A stretch of 64,000 nucleotides of DNA from Rallus limicola (taxonomy: Eukaryota > Chordata > Aves > Gruiformes > Rallidae): NCBI GenBank assembly GCA_022605955.1, contig JAKCOZ010000015.1, positions 7,755,287 to 7,819,286 on the forward strand. Reading direction: 5' to 3'. The notes beneath the pieces were generated by a model. The model was given only the letters and a program-made list of their open reading frames with translations, had not been told where the DNA came from and made no database searches. Positions within the stretch are counted from its first letter, which is position 1; each line of letters begins with the position of its first letter. The position numbers and the translations under genes are program-made. Shown here one piece after another: positions 1-11,976 of this stretch.

Positions 1-1159
1 AGGATAGTGCAGGAGGAGGAGGGCATGTCCAGGAACCTCTCCCTCAAGGTGGTAGGGGAGAAGGTGACCAAGCACTGCAGGAAGCTCCCACCTCTGACTG
101 CAGCAGTGGATGCTGCTCCATCCCTTCCTTGCTGGGAAAGGCAAAGCCAGCAGCCATACCATGGGTGCTGCGCTGAACCCACCAGCCAGTTACTCCAGCA
201 GCTGTCAGCACTGTCCCTGCTTGGGGGGTAGTGGTGCAGAGCTGTTTAGCTGAGGGCTGAATCAGCAGCCTTGGTGAGGTGCTGAGTGCCACATTCTGTG
301 GCTCTTCCCATTTGGCCTTGGGCAGAGCAGTCCTATACCCTCAGCTTTGCTGGACATCAAACAAGGTGAGTACTGGGGCCTCGACCTGTGGGTGTGTTCA
401 GTGTGTCCCTTTCTCCTAGTAGCTAAATGCCTGAGGACAGAGAGGAGTTCTGTGGCATGGAAAACAGCCCAGCTGGGTGTCCCTGTGCTGCCTGCCCTCT
501 CAGCCTGTTGAAGCCTGGCCCTATGGCTAGGCTATGGGCTGGAAATGGCCTGTGCTGAAGAGGCAGAAATGCAGTGGGGAGTCCCTGAGCTCCCATCCAA
601 GGCAAGACAGGTTTCCTGTGACTGAGCCCAGGCACTACAGCAAGCCCCTATTGTGCTTGCGAGCCTGTCCTCCTGGAAGGGAGAAGGCACCCTGGGTTTT
701 TCTTAAGACCCTCTGAGAGATGTTTTCTCAGTGACATAGTACTGTGGTGACTTTGCCCTTCCTCAGGACTTGTCTTTAATTTGTAGCAGGATGAGTTTTT
801 ATAAACAGGCTCTCTTGTCATATAAATATGACAACTGGACCCTCTCGATGTAAAGATTAGCATGAAAATCACCAGATGCCTCTATGGCAGCTGATGGTGA
901 GGTAAGTTTGGGGCCACTCAGGTCTTAAGAAGGAGCAGTGGGATGAAAAGAAAATTAAAAGCACTTCTCAACAGTTTTGAAGCCACCTTTGAGTGGGCCT
1001 AACCTGGGCAAACCCAGGAAGGATGCACCTCTGCCCCAGGGCGGGCGTGGGGCTCGGCTTTCACCCCCCTCACTTTTTGTTTTTGTTTTGTGTTAATTGG
1101 AAACCCCAGGAAATGGGATGCAGACTTTTCTCCTCCACGTGAGCGTTACAAAACAGCCG
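1..1159. other. Upstream flank of FBLN2, no gene seen
   Basis: This stretch has average base composition, and its open frames are short and resemble no family I know. In mammals the gene upstream of FBLN2 is HDAC11, but none of the frames here resembles the HDAC11 C-terminus, so any upstream neighbour lies outside the window. Near the right edge are a GC-box-like GGGCGGGCG at about 1039-1047 and a perfect E-box CACGTG at 1136-1141. Both could be proximal promoter elements for the CpG island that follows. That role is inferred from position only. Confidence 0.5.
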
Positions 1160-1625
1160 ATCTCATTGTTTCAGTATGTCCAGCCCCGCTCCGGGGCTCC
1201 CCGGGGCGGCGGGCACTCGCCTCCCGCCCGGCCCGCGCTGAGGCCGGGCTGCCGCTGGCCGCGGTGCGGAGCGCGGTGCGGCGGCAGCAGCAGCAAACCC
1301 CGGTGTCAGGTTAGACAAACACCCCGCGCCGCCGGTCAGCCCCGCCGCAGCTTTCCGGCCCCTCCCTCTAGCTCCCGGGGTCCCCTTGCCCCTTCCCCCG
1401 CGGAGCGGAGCAGCGCGGCGCGGAGCGGGGCGGTAAGTGGAGCGGCCGGAGAGCGCGGGCGCGGAGGCCAGGGCGCGGATCCCCCCTCGGCTCCTCGCTC
1501 CGCGGAGCTGCAGCGCTGAGCCGCCTCCGCGGAGCCCCGCGGTAGGTCCCGGGACGCCCGCCGGTCCCGGGCGGAGCGGAGCCGGCTGCAGCCCCTCGGA
1601 GCGGGGAACACGATCCAAAGCCTTT
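1160..1625 (+). promoter_or_regulatory. FBLN2: CpG island, probable FBLN2 promoter
   Basis: About 460 bases are strikingly GC-rich and dense in CpG, unlike almost everything else in the window, where CpG is depleted. Features include CGG and CAG runs (about 1275-1295), GC-box-like GGGGCGG (about 1427-1433) and two donor-like sites on the + strand. No convincing TATA box sits just upstream, which fits a dispersed CpG-island promoter. The next gene feature on the same strand is FBLN2 exon 2, and mammalian FBLN2 also has a non-coding first exon far upstream of the coding exon. Assigning the island to FBLN2 is therefore an inference from strand and order. It could instead be a bidirectional promoter or belong to an unseen transcript. 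Confidence 0.6.
1180..1432 (+). other. FBLN2: Candidate non-coding exon 1 of FBLN2
   Basis: Within the CpG island, GCG|GTAAGT places a strong splice donor at 1433, so a first exon could end at 1432. A second, weaker donor, GCG|GTAGGT, lies at 1542 and would give a longer exon 1 ending at 1541. The 5' boundary cannot be seen, so the start given is approximate and marks only the beginning of the GC-rich zone. Frames across this exon are low-complexity Ala/Arg/Pro/Gly products of GC richness, and I treat the exon as 5' UTR. CAGE or RNA-seq junctions joining 1432 (or 1541) to about 28351 would settle it. Confidence 0.4.
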
Positions 1626-1689
1626 TCCCGGCTACTGGGACAACGATGCAAATATTTCCTCACGCGGTTTTTCTTATCTTCTTTATTAC

Positions 1690-1717
1690 TTTTTTTTTTT
1701 TTCTTCTTCTTCTTCTT
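1690..1717 (+). repeat. Poly-T followed by (TTC)n microsatellite
   Basis: Thirteen consecutive T (about 1690-1702) run into a perfect TTC repeat (1701-1717), giving a pure pyrimidine tract just downstream of the CpG island. The sequence could be length-polymorphic. No function is implied. Confidence 0.9.
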
Positions 1718-2876
1718 GCTCCGAGAGTGGCAAATTGTCAAAGAAAAGTTGCTGTAGATGTTGCAGAGCTCTTGCTTTATTGAAAACATCTCCCGGGCTG
1801 GAGGCGAGAGCAGCCTGCGGTTCGGTGGGAGTGTTTGCAAATCAGATGTCATTTGGAGGTGGGGGGAAATTGGCAAAATTGTTCTGGAACCGAGTTCTCC
1901 AAGTTGCGCAGGCTTTGCTCGCCTCCTGCGCGTTTAACGAAAACCGAGGGGAAGTCTGAAAGCAAGAGGAGCTAATACACGGGGTAGCTAAGGACAGTGC
2001 TTTCTGCCTGCTTTTGGTGGTGCGGCACCGGGTGCAAATACTCACCCCCAGAGCGGAACAGGGGGGCTACATCAGGCAGATTTGGGGGAACCGGGCTTGC
2101 AGGATCGGTGGAGAAATCCAGCCCCCGGCAGCAGAATGGCTTGCGGTGTGTTCAGGGCTTGAGCAAGAGCCAGCCTGTTCTCTGTCCCCATGCCTCCCCT
2201 CCCCTTATCTCTTCATCTTGTCACTCAAACGGCTTGTGCTGTGGCCTGTGGGTCCTCCCCGAGCTGAGCCACCCTGGGGCAGCGAGACCAGAGGTGGTGG
2301 GGATGGGCGCATGGTCTGTACCACCTGCGGGGAGGTCCTTTGAGCTTACTGGTGTCACGCAGGCATTTGGTACTGAAGGAAAAGACTTTGTTATTGCTGA
2401 GTTGTGTTACTACTGAATTTTGTTTGTTTGCACCTAGAGGTGATGAGTAGAGGGGTGGTGCTTGAGCTTGTATCTGTTCCTGTGGGGTCTTTTTTTTAAC
2501 ATATCATCACCACCTGACTTCTCATCTTTCCTGTCCTCATGGGATGTCTTTGTTTTAGGCATCTGTATCCTTTTGGTTGCAGAGGGGGACTATGGGCACA
2601 TCCCAGAAGAATGGCTTTACTTATAACTTGGTTAGACTGCCATTAAACAACCAAACCTACAATTTATGGTTAATGGATATAAAATAATCTGAGAAAGACA
2701 CAACTTTCTTGACTTAAAACACACCTAGTAGTAGAATAGATGAAACTATTTTTAATATGAAAGATTTCCCCTAATGGCAGAAAGGGGCCTGTAGAGGCCA
2801 AAAAAAGGGTCTTTTAACTGCTGCTTTTGCCAAATGGAGTCAGCTGGACCTTCAAAAATCACTTTGTTGAAGACTG

Positions 2877-2911
2877 TTACACCAGCATTAATAGGGCTGG
2901 TGCTGGTGTAA
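2877..2911. repeat. Perfect 11-bp inverted repeat (hairpin)
   Basis: The left arm TTACACCAGCA (2877-2887) is exactly complementary to the right arm TGCTGGTGTAA (2901-2911), with a 13-base loop. The arm resembles the TTTACACCAGC core of an old palindromic repeat common in amniote genomes, as I recall it. This may be a fragment of such a copy. The stem is too short to call a microRNA precursor. Confidence 0.7.
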
Positions 2912-5900
2912 AAATATCATCCAAAAATCACACCCTTAATTGGCATTACTGTGCTGGCAAACCTTTTCCAGTGCTGCCTTATTCTTCAACAGCCAGGTTA
3001 ATTGTATCCATGTATTGTGTCTCGTGGGAAAGGCTTTGAGCAGGATTTATTGAATTCAGTGTGGTGGCTGGAGCTTTACCTTCTCCAGTAAAGACAGGAA
3101 GCCGATGGCAAAGCAGCTGAGGCCTTCAGTCCTCGTAGCTCTTCAGGGGTTCCCATTTTTTGGACTGCTGGTCTGTATACTGCAGTAATCTGCTTTGCAA
3201 GCAACACTGGCATAAATAATAGGTAAGCACTAGCCTTGCAGTGTATTTAAGTGCTAGGTAATATATTTTTCTTTTAATTGAAATCAGTTTCTTTGATTGG
3301 AGAGGTTTCACTCTTGCTGCCATCCATCCACTTTTAACACATTTTCAGTGGCATTAAGTGATAACAGCATTATATATTTCTAAATTTATCAAATCTACTC
3401 GAAGCTTAAGGATACTGTCTTTATGTAACTTTGTAGCTAGCTTTTCAGGGGTGATGATGGGCAACAAGTCCCACAGTGCTTGATGGCAATAATGGTAACA
3501 TTCCAGTGCCACTGGCATCTTCTGTCTTGCTTGGGCATGCAGCATGAGAGAGCAACAGCCCGTGTACCTGAAGGCTGGTTGGGGGAGCACAGATGAGGAT
3601 CAGTTGGCCCACAGGAAAAGGCCTGTGAGCCCCCAGGAGTCTACACTGGGAAGAGCTCCTGAGTGTAACTTTACTCCTGCCTATGCATACAATGAAGCCT
3701 AACAGATGTCCCAGGCTGGCTTTTGGTTCTGGTGGCAGATTGCTATAGAGCAGCAGTGAGGAAATGGCATCTTCTCGACTGCTGTCCGTCTGTTTGGCAT
3801 TGAGCCCAGTTATTAGACTTTTTTGGTAATATTTTGTTTTGCTGGACAGTTCCTCAACAGCAGGAGAGATGGTGTTGGGGTATTTCTGTGCTGCCAGAAC
3901 TACTCCAGCCCTGTGGATGTCCCTTCCTCTGGGTTGGCAGGAGCAGAGAGAAGTTATGTCTCATCTCCAGGCTTCCACTTTTACTCTGTGCTAAAAATTA
4001 TGGGGTTTGTGCCTTTCTTGTGCATGTTGGGGTGTCTGAAAGTCCCTGTGGCTCTTGCTGCTCAGGTGGCTGGTATCTGCTCTTAGATGTATCTGCTCTT
4101 GTATGGAGATTCCCGTGGTTCTCCTTCCTTGTCATCTAAGTGCCTTTAGGTTTTGCATTCCGTGTAAACCAAAGCAAACCTACCGCCAGCCATGCCTTTC
4201 ACAGCTGCTTGCTTTCCTTTATTCTGGGGGATGACAAATGTTTACAATGTTGGTCTTCTCTTTCAAGCTGTTTGGAAATTTTTCCATGCCTGCGAGTTTC
4301 TTCCCCTAGTTTGTGGGTAAGAGGTGGGATTTAATGGCTTCTGACAGAACCAGAAGTGTCCCTTAAATTATCCAGAGATTTTTGTGGTTGCTGAAAGACT
4401 TAGAGTGGGCACATGCTTTCCTGCAACTGCCTTCTGTTTTTTCAGCGTCATACCCTGAAGAACCCAGCCTGCTGCTTGCTGGCTCACCAGTGCCGGGTGC
4501 TGACTGCCACTTCCATGAGCCTTGGGGCAACAGCCATGATCTCTGGTGACCTCACGGAGCCTTAAGGAATGGCTGAGCCTGCTGGAAGCTCCCCTTCCTC
4601 CTCAACTGTCCCAGGGTTGAACCATACTGAGGTGTTTCTTTTCTAAGTTGCATGCAGATCCCTGGTGGTAGAAAGAGCCCTGACTCTCAATTATTCTGCC
4701 TCTTATCTCCTCTTAGATGTACCAGCAGCCCATGTGTTTAGAATAAGGCTCTGATACAGTGGCATAGTCTCATGCATTCACTTTTGTTTAGCTTTTCCCC
4801 TCATTCTCTTGCATTAGAAATTTGGATTTCCTTCCAGCTCATTGGCAAAATATTAGCCTTTCTTTTTGCTGGAAGTGACATGTTGCCTTCAATAACAGGG
4901 GTCTGGATTTAATATCCCAAGAGGTCTTTTTCAAATTCCATGTTCATGTAGATCAGGAGCTAAAAGGAAGAGTCTTCTCAAACGGGCTTTCCAAACAGTG
5001 GGTTTTTTTTCTCCTGCTTACATTATTGTGGCCTTTTTGTAAGAAATCAAATGGTTGAAGCAAACATATCTCCTGCTCAGATATGAAGAAATCACAGCTC
5101 ACTTGTGACCTGGATCCATTCCTCCTCCTGCTGAACATGATTAGAGCAAGACCCTTTGAGTTACCTTTTCATTCTGATGTTGTTACAAATGTAATATATT
5201 ATTCAGGAAAATTAAAGTCATGTTAATTACATCTCCTGGTCTGCTCTAAGACAGACGTGCATTTCTGTCTGTCTTGCTTGCTAATGAACTCTGTGGATTG
5301 AATCCAAAACGAGGAAGAAGTTTAAGTGCTGTCACTGATCCACGCATGGAACTCGCTCTGACTTCATTGTCCAGATGTGACCTGCGGGCTTCCCACGTGG
5401 GGGCAGCTGTGGAAGTAGATGTTTGACCGGGAGATGTCACTGACATTTATTGCTGGGTGCACTAGAGCCTGTGGCTTTCATCAGTGTGGTCTCATTTTTA
5501 TGAATGAAGGCAGGCAGTGACTGCCGAGCTGTCCAAAGTGGTGCCAGAAATCCGGTATTGTAGAGACGTGGGTGGAGACAGGAGCGTGAGAAGTGCTGCT
5601 GTGCCGGCAGTCCCACTGAGGGACAGCTGCATGTCCAGCCCTGGGAGCAATGGACAGCCATGCTGCTTCAGTGGTCTGGAGATGGTCTGAGCTTGGGGGA
5701 CCCTGAAGAAAAAGTCATGAAGAAGTACATCACACAGTTCTTTCTGTGAAGTAAGGGCTGAAAAAATGTCCCTTCTCACTTCACAGACTCTTTCCCACCT
5801 ATTATGGTAGGATTTACCATTTTTATCCTTAGCGTGAAACTTCTTTTATTTTAGTTCTGGCTTTTACTCTTGACTTTATTCAGTGAACACACTTCAGAGA

Positions 5901-8900
5901 CAAGGAGCTCATTTTTTTCCTGTATCCACAAAGTCTTTTAGTAGCTGCTAACCTTTTACACCTGTACATGTATAGTCAAAAAGGGATCTTAACATGGTTT
6001 TGTCTAGACTTGGGATGGAGGGAGCAATTCCTGGGGCATGGTCATATGACTTTTTAAAGCAGGAAATACAACCAGAAAAGATAATATCCCCAACAGGGCT
6101 GGCAGGAGGGGTCTTATGGGTGTTCTTAATCCACCTCACTGCAAAGTCAGCCAGGTTAGCTCAAACCACCTTTGTTTTTGCCTTAAATTAGCTGAGTCTG
6201 CACTAACACAGTGAATGTTCTCTCTGTCCCTCCTGCCAGACGTGTGGTGGGGGACTACCAGCCAGCTGCTGGTGCTCAGCCAACTTCTGCTATAGCCACG
6301 TCCATGAGAGACTGTCTGTGTGTCCCCCAGGCTTTACTCAAGGAGAGCAGAGCCATTTGTCCAGTATCGACTTAACCACGTTTGTCAGACAGAATCAGCT
6401 TAAGACGTGCCCCTCTACGTTGTTGTTTGTGCTGTCCTAAATCATTTCAGCTTGGTACCTATTCCCCAGCGCTTAGCTCAGGTCCCATTAGCAGTTCTTT
6501 CTGGGAAATTTCACAGGTCACTGGTACTCTGTGGCAGCCATGGTGAGTAGGACAAGCTGAACTCCTCTCATGTGTCTGTGTGGTTCAGATCGACTAACTC
6601 TTGTACCCACGGAAGGACAGAGCAGTTCTTTGACTTGAGGATTTGTGAACCAGTTTGGATGATGCTGGATGAACACAAGTGGACAGAGATTTTAAAGGAT
6701 GCCTCTGAGATCTGAATTCCCATTTAAATGGAAAGGCAGTGTGTTTTCTGTATTTCCCCGGAGTGTCTTATTGAAACAGCTTCTAGGACTTTTGCTTTTC
6801 TGAACAATGCACTGGACTTTGGAGGCCAGGTTACTTGTGGAAAAGATGATGGGAGACAGAAAAGTACTGAATTACTGGTATCACAAATCTTTAAATAGGA
6901 GAGAAAGAGAATACTTTTAAAACTCTGAGCTGCCATGTAGCCTGCAACCTTTTCACAGGAGAACGCTGCTTTAAATATATGGCTGGAATGCAAGAAAAAA
7001 CAAAACCACTTCTGCAAATGATGATTTTTTTAAAAAGAATTAAACCCAATTGTTTAGAAATGATTAATTATTGTAACATGTGAGCACTGTAAAATTTCAT
7101 CTATTCACAGTAGTGTTTCAAATGATTTAAAGTTGTTTGCTCAAGGTTTGCTTTTACCATGTCATTAAATGTCATGGATTTGTTCCAGCTGTCCTCCAGA
7201 AATGTATCACTTGTGATGTATTTTGCATGGGAACAGCCTGCCAGAATTTAGTTTTGATACCAAAGCTCAATTTTGGTTTATTTTTAATATAGTTTTATTT
7301 TGTAGAAGGTATTTACTCTTTGGCTTTTAATGGAGTTGGCAGAGAAGATGCTAGGAACTCAACTGGGAAGTTATTTGAACTGGCTTGCACCTTCTGTGAA
7401 ACTCCTTGGGGCTGGGGTCAAGGGTGGGCATCTGTGCAGGTATCTGACCTCTCTGACCACTCCCAGAAGTTTTCCCTGGTACGGACTCTGCCTGGTCACT
7501 GCCTCTTGGCAGGAGGGCACAGTCCTCCTATGTGATGGCTGCACAGTTCGAGTGAGCACTTCCTAATTTGCTTTAGGCAAAATCAAATGGATTATCTCAA
7601 GCCATTAATTAGACTATTGAAGATAATCCTGCTGGCTTTGAGGTTTGTGTCTTTAGTTCCTGCAGTGAATTAGGGAGGGCTGTGAGAGGCTGCCCCAGCA
7701 GTCACATCTGAAGGGAGCAGAGCTGTTGCTGGGTGTCAGGACAGGCAGTTGGAGGTCTCCTCACCAGCACAGCTGCAGTGGAGCGTGAGGATAGCCCCCA
7801 TGGCCTCACTAACAGCCTAATGAAGTCGTTACTGAAGGAGAACACCTTTCTTGCTGAGCTGCTTGCCCAGTGGCTCAGTCAGCTCTGTTGAGGCATAATT
7901 TTTTCTTATTCAATTTTCGTAAGAGGAACACTTACATTTGGTAGTGTGTCATGTTTTCCTTTCCTAAACTAATCTGCCTCATGCATGGAGCTCTGTCATA
8001 TAATCAATATAATATACAGTCTGATGATCCTGAAAGAGTGGGTATGATTAGTGTATAAAACTTGGACGGCTGCTTAGAAAGGATATAAGCTGATACTGTA
8101 CAGAGCAGGTTGATTTTGGGGATTACCCCTCAGTTCTGAATTGGTAAGTACCATAGATGGATCCTCTCAGTAAGAGGAACTGCCTGCGGTATGCTTTGAA
8201 ACATTTGTTTGCCTTTAGTACAGAACCACAATGCAGCCTGCTTTCCTACACTCTGTTTGGTTCCTGGCATGGCTGCTTGAATGTCCAGAAGGATATGTAC
8301 TGTGGAAAGTGTTTGTAATAATTTGTGGGGGTTTCTAAAATGCAGGTGTTGAAGCAAGATAACATGATAAGCAATCTCTCTTCACTTTTATTAAGATTTT
8401 TGTTTTGCATTCTTCTCGAAGTGTTGATGCAGTAGAGTGTCCCCTGGGGTGTTGTAAGTGTCTGAGTACTTGGGATGTATAAAAGATCATGAACATGTAA
8501 TGTCTCTTCAGCCTGGGCAAGCAGGTTAACTTGAATGCATCCTTTTTATTCTTGCATTTTAATAAAATGAACTAAGATGTGAGTAATCAAAAAAGGAAAC
8601 TCAGTGGTCTACATTTCCATGTTATCAAATCTCTCCTTCTGTAAAGAGTGAAAAAGGAAATTAGCACTGTATGATTTTTATCCTAAGGAGGAGCCTTCCT
8701 CCAGGCTATACAGTTTTGTATGTTTATTTCTAATTCTTGATTGCATATCTTTAGTTTGTGGTTGCTTATCTTTGGGGCTTGAAATAGCATTTTGTTGCAT
8801 GCTCATGCAGTGCTGGGCTCTGCGGTACTCTAACATGCAACTACTGTTCCAGGTGCTGCCATGGCTGTGATACATCTTGGCACTGGAGAGAAACCCCACT

Positions 8901-9388
8901 AAATTAGTCAGTGACGTGTGTCAGGCAAGCATGTGTGTGTTTTAAATAAAATAGTCTCCACTGGGTTTAAAATGAAATGTTTCCATTTCTTTTTAAGCCT
9001 GCATCTCTAAAACTCATTTAAAGAGACTAAGTAACATCCTCGTGTTTGGGGCTGAGCCCTGAGAGCACCAAGGCACGTTCAGGTTAGTCACCAGGATGGG
9101 CTGCAGAGCCAGGTGTGCGCAGGCAAGCGCTTGGGCAGGGGCAGAGCACAGGATTTGAGGAATAATGCTAATAACTTTCTCTAATTGTTTTTAATGGCTT
9201 TTTTTTCCTGATGAGTAAATTAAGGAGGTCTTGTTTCCTCATTAAAAGAAAAGCTTTGTAAAGAAGAAAAGTGCTTTCTGCAGATCACATCCTGTTGTCA
9301 TCATTATTCAATTAGCACGGATTTTTAAGTTGCAGAGTGAGTGCAGTCCCTTTGACCTACCTCCCTTCCCCTCCTGTTCTAATATCAG

Positions 9389-9432
9389 TGGAACTGATGG
9401 GAAACTTAGGTGGAACTATGGGAAAACTTAGG
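9389..9432. repeat. Imperfect 22-bp tandem duplication
   Basis: Two adjacent 22-base units, at 9389-9410 and 9411-9432, both begin TGGAACT and end ACTTAGG. They differ only in the middle by small shifts within GATGGG/ATGGGA. This looks like a local replication-slippage duplication. Confidence 0.8.
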
Positions 9433-11956
9433 CTGCTGGCAAAACGGGTGGAAAATTAAATGTTTAATGTTTTGCTTGAACATTTTGTGGTTTCTCCTGA
9501 AATTCTTTGTCTGAAACAAAGGATGTTCTTTGTTCTTTTTTGTTGGACTTTTTTAATTTGAAAAAAATCTGCAATGTCATTGTAGATTGCAGAAGCTTCT
9601 ACAGAAATAGTATGAGTTCTCTGCAAGATTTTTTTTAAACCTGGGAAAAACAAGGACAGTTATAAAATGCAAAAAAGTTGCCTGTTTTGATGGTGAAAAA
9701 TTGTTGGCAGATTCTTACAAATGCATTCAGAATCAAAATGTTAGTGATTCGGAAAAATCTTGAAACAGTAATTTCACATGACCCCCTCTTGGAAGCTTCC
9801 AAGTTTTGCATTCTTTGCTCCAGCACAATTCCCTCTGAAGAAATACTTCAAAAAACAAGATTATGGATTCTTTTAAAAATGTCATTCCTTGCTTTTTGGG
9901 TACTGCACTAAGTTGTGTTTATATATCTTAATCTCATCTTGAATTATATGATCAAAATTAGGCTTTCATGGATTTTTTTTGAGTCTGGAAAAGATAAGAA
10001 CTGAACCACAAGATAGAGTCACTGCCCTACTGAACTTGGAGGCTGTGGATGCCTGAGCTCTTCCGGCTGGAGGTTGGGCTGCTATAGCAGTGTGTTGCCC
10101 TTTTTCCAGGGCATCCCAAGTGGTTACCTGTCCCAGGATGCAGGAAAAAAAAAAGCAAAGCCCTAGGAGCAAGCATTGGTGTGGGGGAGTGGAACACTGA
10201 CCCTTGGCACACTCAGTGCCTGTACAGTGCCCATTCTGGGGCCTATGATCTCTAAGGGGCTGCCTGAGGCATAGAAGACATGGTGGCTTTTTGATGATAG
10301 TGAAAAGGTCCTTCTAGCCACTATCTGCTGTCCTTTCAGCCAGCCTTTTACTGTGATCTCAGCTTGTGCTGCGAAGTAGCTGCTAGTTGTCACTAGAAGA
10401 GTATGTCTTTGTTATTTCAGGATTACTGGGACACTTAATTGGCTGTTCATTAACTGCCTTAGAGAAAAATAAGATCTGATTAATCATAATTTCAGCAAAT
10501 TGTAGCCTGTTCTACAGGCTAATGGAATGAAGCAGTGAAGTGCTGGCTTCTCATGTGCAGCTGTGACCTGCCCTAGCTGTGCAGCCCTTGCCGTCTGGTC
10601 CTGACCTGGGGGCTTGAGGTACACAGAAATCAGAGAGGTCACTGGCAGGAATCGTGCTGGGAAGTATAGAGTCCCATGTCAGTGGGGTGAGGACCATGGA
10701 GGGCACAGGAGAGAATGATGCCTGTGCCTGATGGAGGTACAAGTTGTGGACAAAAATGCAGAGAGACAGCAAGATGTCTGTTGGCCACAATTCCTAACCT
10801 TTGAGATCACTTAATTTCCTTTTGTTACTTTTTTTGTAAGTGATTGTCATTATAACTAATCAAGATCAAGTTTCTGAGCTGAGATCTTTAATTCATCATT
10901 GACCAATGTATATTTTTCTGAAATAGTCTTATATAGTACAGTATTTCAAGCTTTACCTTACATCTCTGCTGATTTCAAACATAACTGGTTCCAGTAAATT
11001 ATCCAACAGGAAGAATGCAGCTAGCACCTTTCCTTCAGAATAAAGGTCTAGAGGTTGAAGAAAGGAAAATTGTAGATGCATAATGCAGTCGTTAAAAATC
11101 CCACACAAGGTATTTTCAGGTGTTACTCACAAGGCCAAGAATTCAAAAAGAAGGTTCCTTACACAAAGTGGCCAAGAGTTGAAGTTCCCTGAAGCTTTTT
11201 GATTTTCTGCCATCTTTGTGTTTTACTTCCCCAAGATCCCTGGACAGTTGCTCCCCTTTAATCTCTTTTGGGGACCCTTTCTCAACCGTTTAAAAGCAGC
11301 TCCAGCTGCCTCCCTCCCCCCGCTCCCCGAAAACTGCCTAGGGCTGGCAGAGTAACGGAAACCTCCCCTTTCTTTGCCAAGTGGGGCTCCTTCAGCCTCC
11401 CTGTGTGATGTGATTTAGCAGTGTTTGAGATATTGGTTGTGTTGACATTTGGAGTACATGGAGCTTGCTGTCAAGAAAGTTAGGGAATAGCACAGCCATT
11501 GGCAGTTCGTTTTTCATAGACCTAAACATTCAGGAAAAGCCTACACCAGACTGTGTCAGTTGTGAATCATCTGGGGCTTGGTGTCCAGTACTTAGGACCT
11601 GCTCGTGTGGTTGGGCCTTGAATAAGTTGGAGGGACAACATTTGAGGACTCCTCTACCCCTTCTTCTCTGTCCCTTCTCTGGTGTGTTTGGTTGGCAGCT
11701 TCACAACTGGTTTAACTCTTCCCTTTGCAGGATTTGGGAAAAAAAAGGCATTTCCTTCTTCCCTGTAGTGCAATCTTCTCCTTATCAATAAAAAAACCCC
11801 CAGAAATAGGTCAGTATGATAGAAGAATATTAATAGAAGATTTAATAGAGGAAAATTTAGAGGCTGCTTTGTATGTGTGTAGCAGAAAGCTATCTTCTCT
11901 TAGCAGAAGAAACTGAGATTGTGTTTTGCTTAGCTGATGGCAACGCTGGAGAGGAA

Positions 11957-11976
11957 TGGCAATGTGTACATTGCCA
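11957..11976. repeat. Near-perfect palindrome, 9-bp arms
   Basis: The arm TGGCAATGT is followed by two bases and then its exact complement ACATTGCCA. It lies in a moderately GC-rich patch (about 11.93-12.36 kb). It could be a chance palindrome or a dimer-binding site, and nothing nearby decides this. Confidence 0.7.

Noticed and set aside
1097..1519. Plus-strand 140-codon frame across the CpG island
   Set aside because: It has the same GC-rich low-complexity origin and crosses both candidate splice donors.
1163..1876. Minus-strand 237-codon frame across the CpG island
   Set aside because: Its product is low-complexity Ala/Arg/Gly/Pro plus a poly-Lys run from the T tract. GC-rich DNA has few stops, and no family resemblance was seen.
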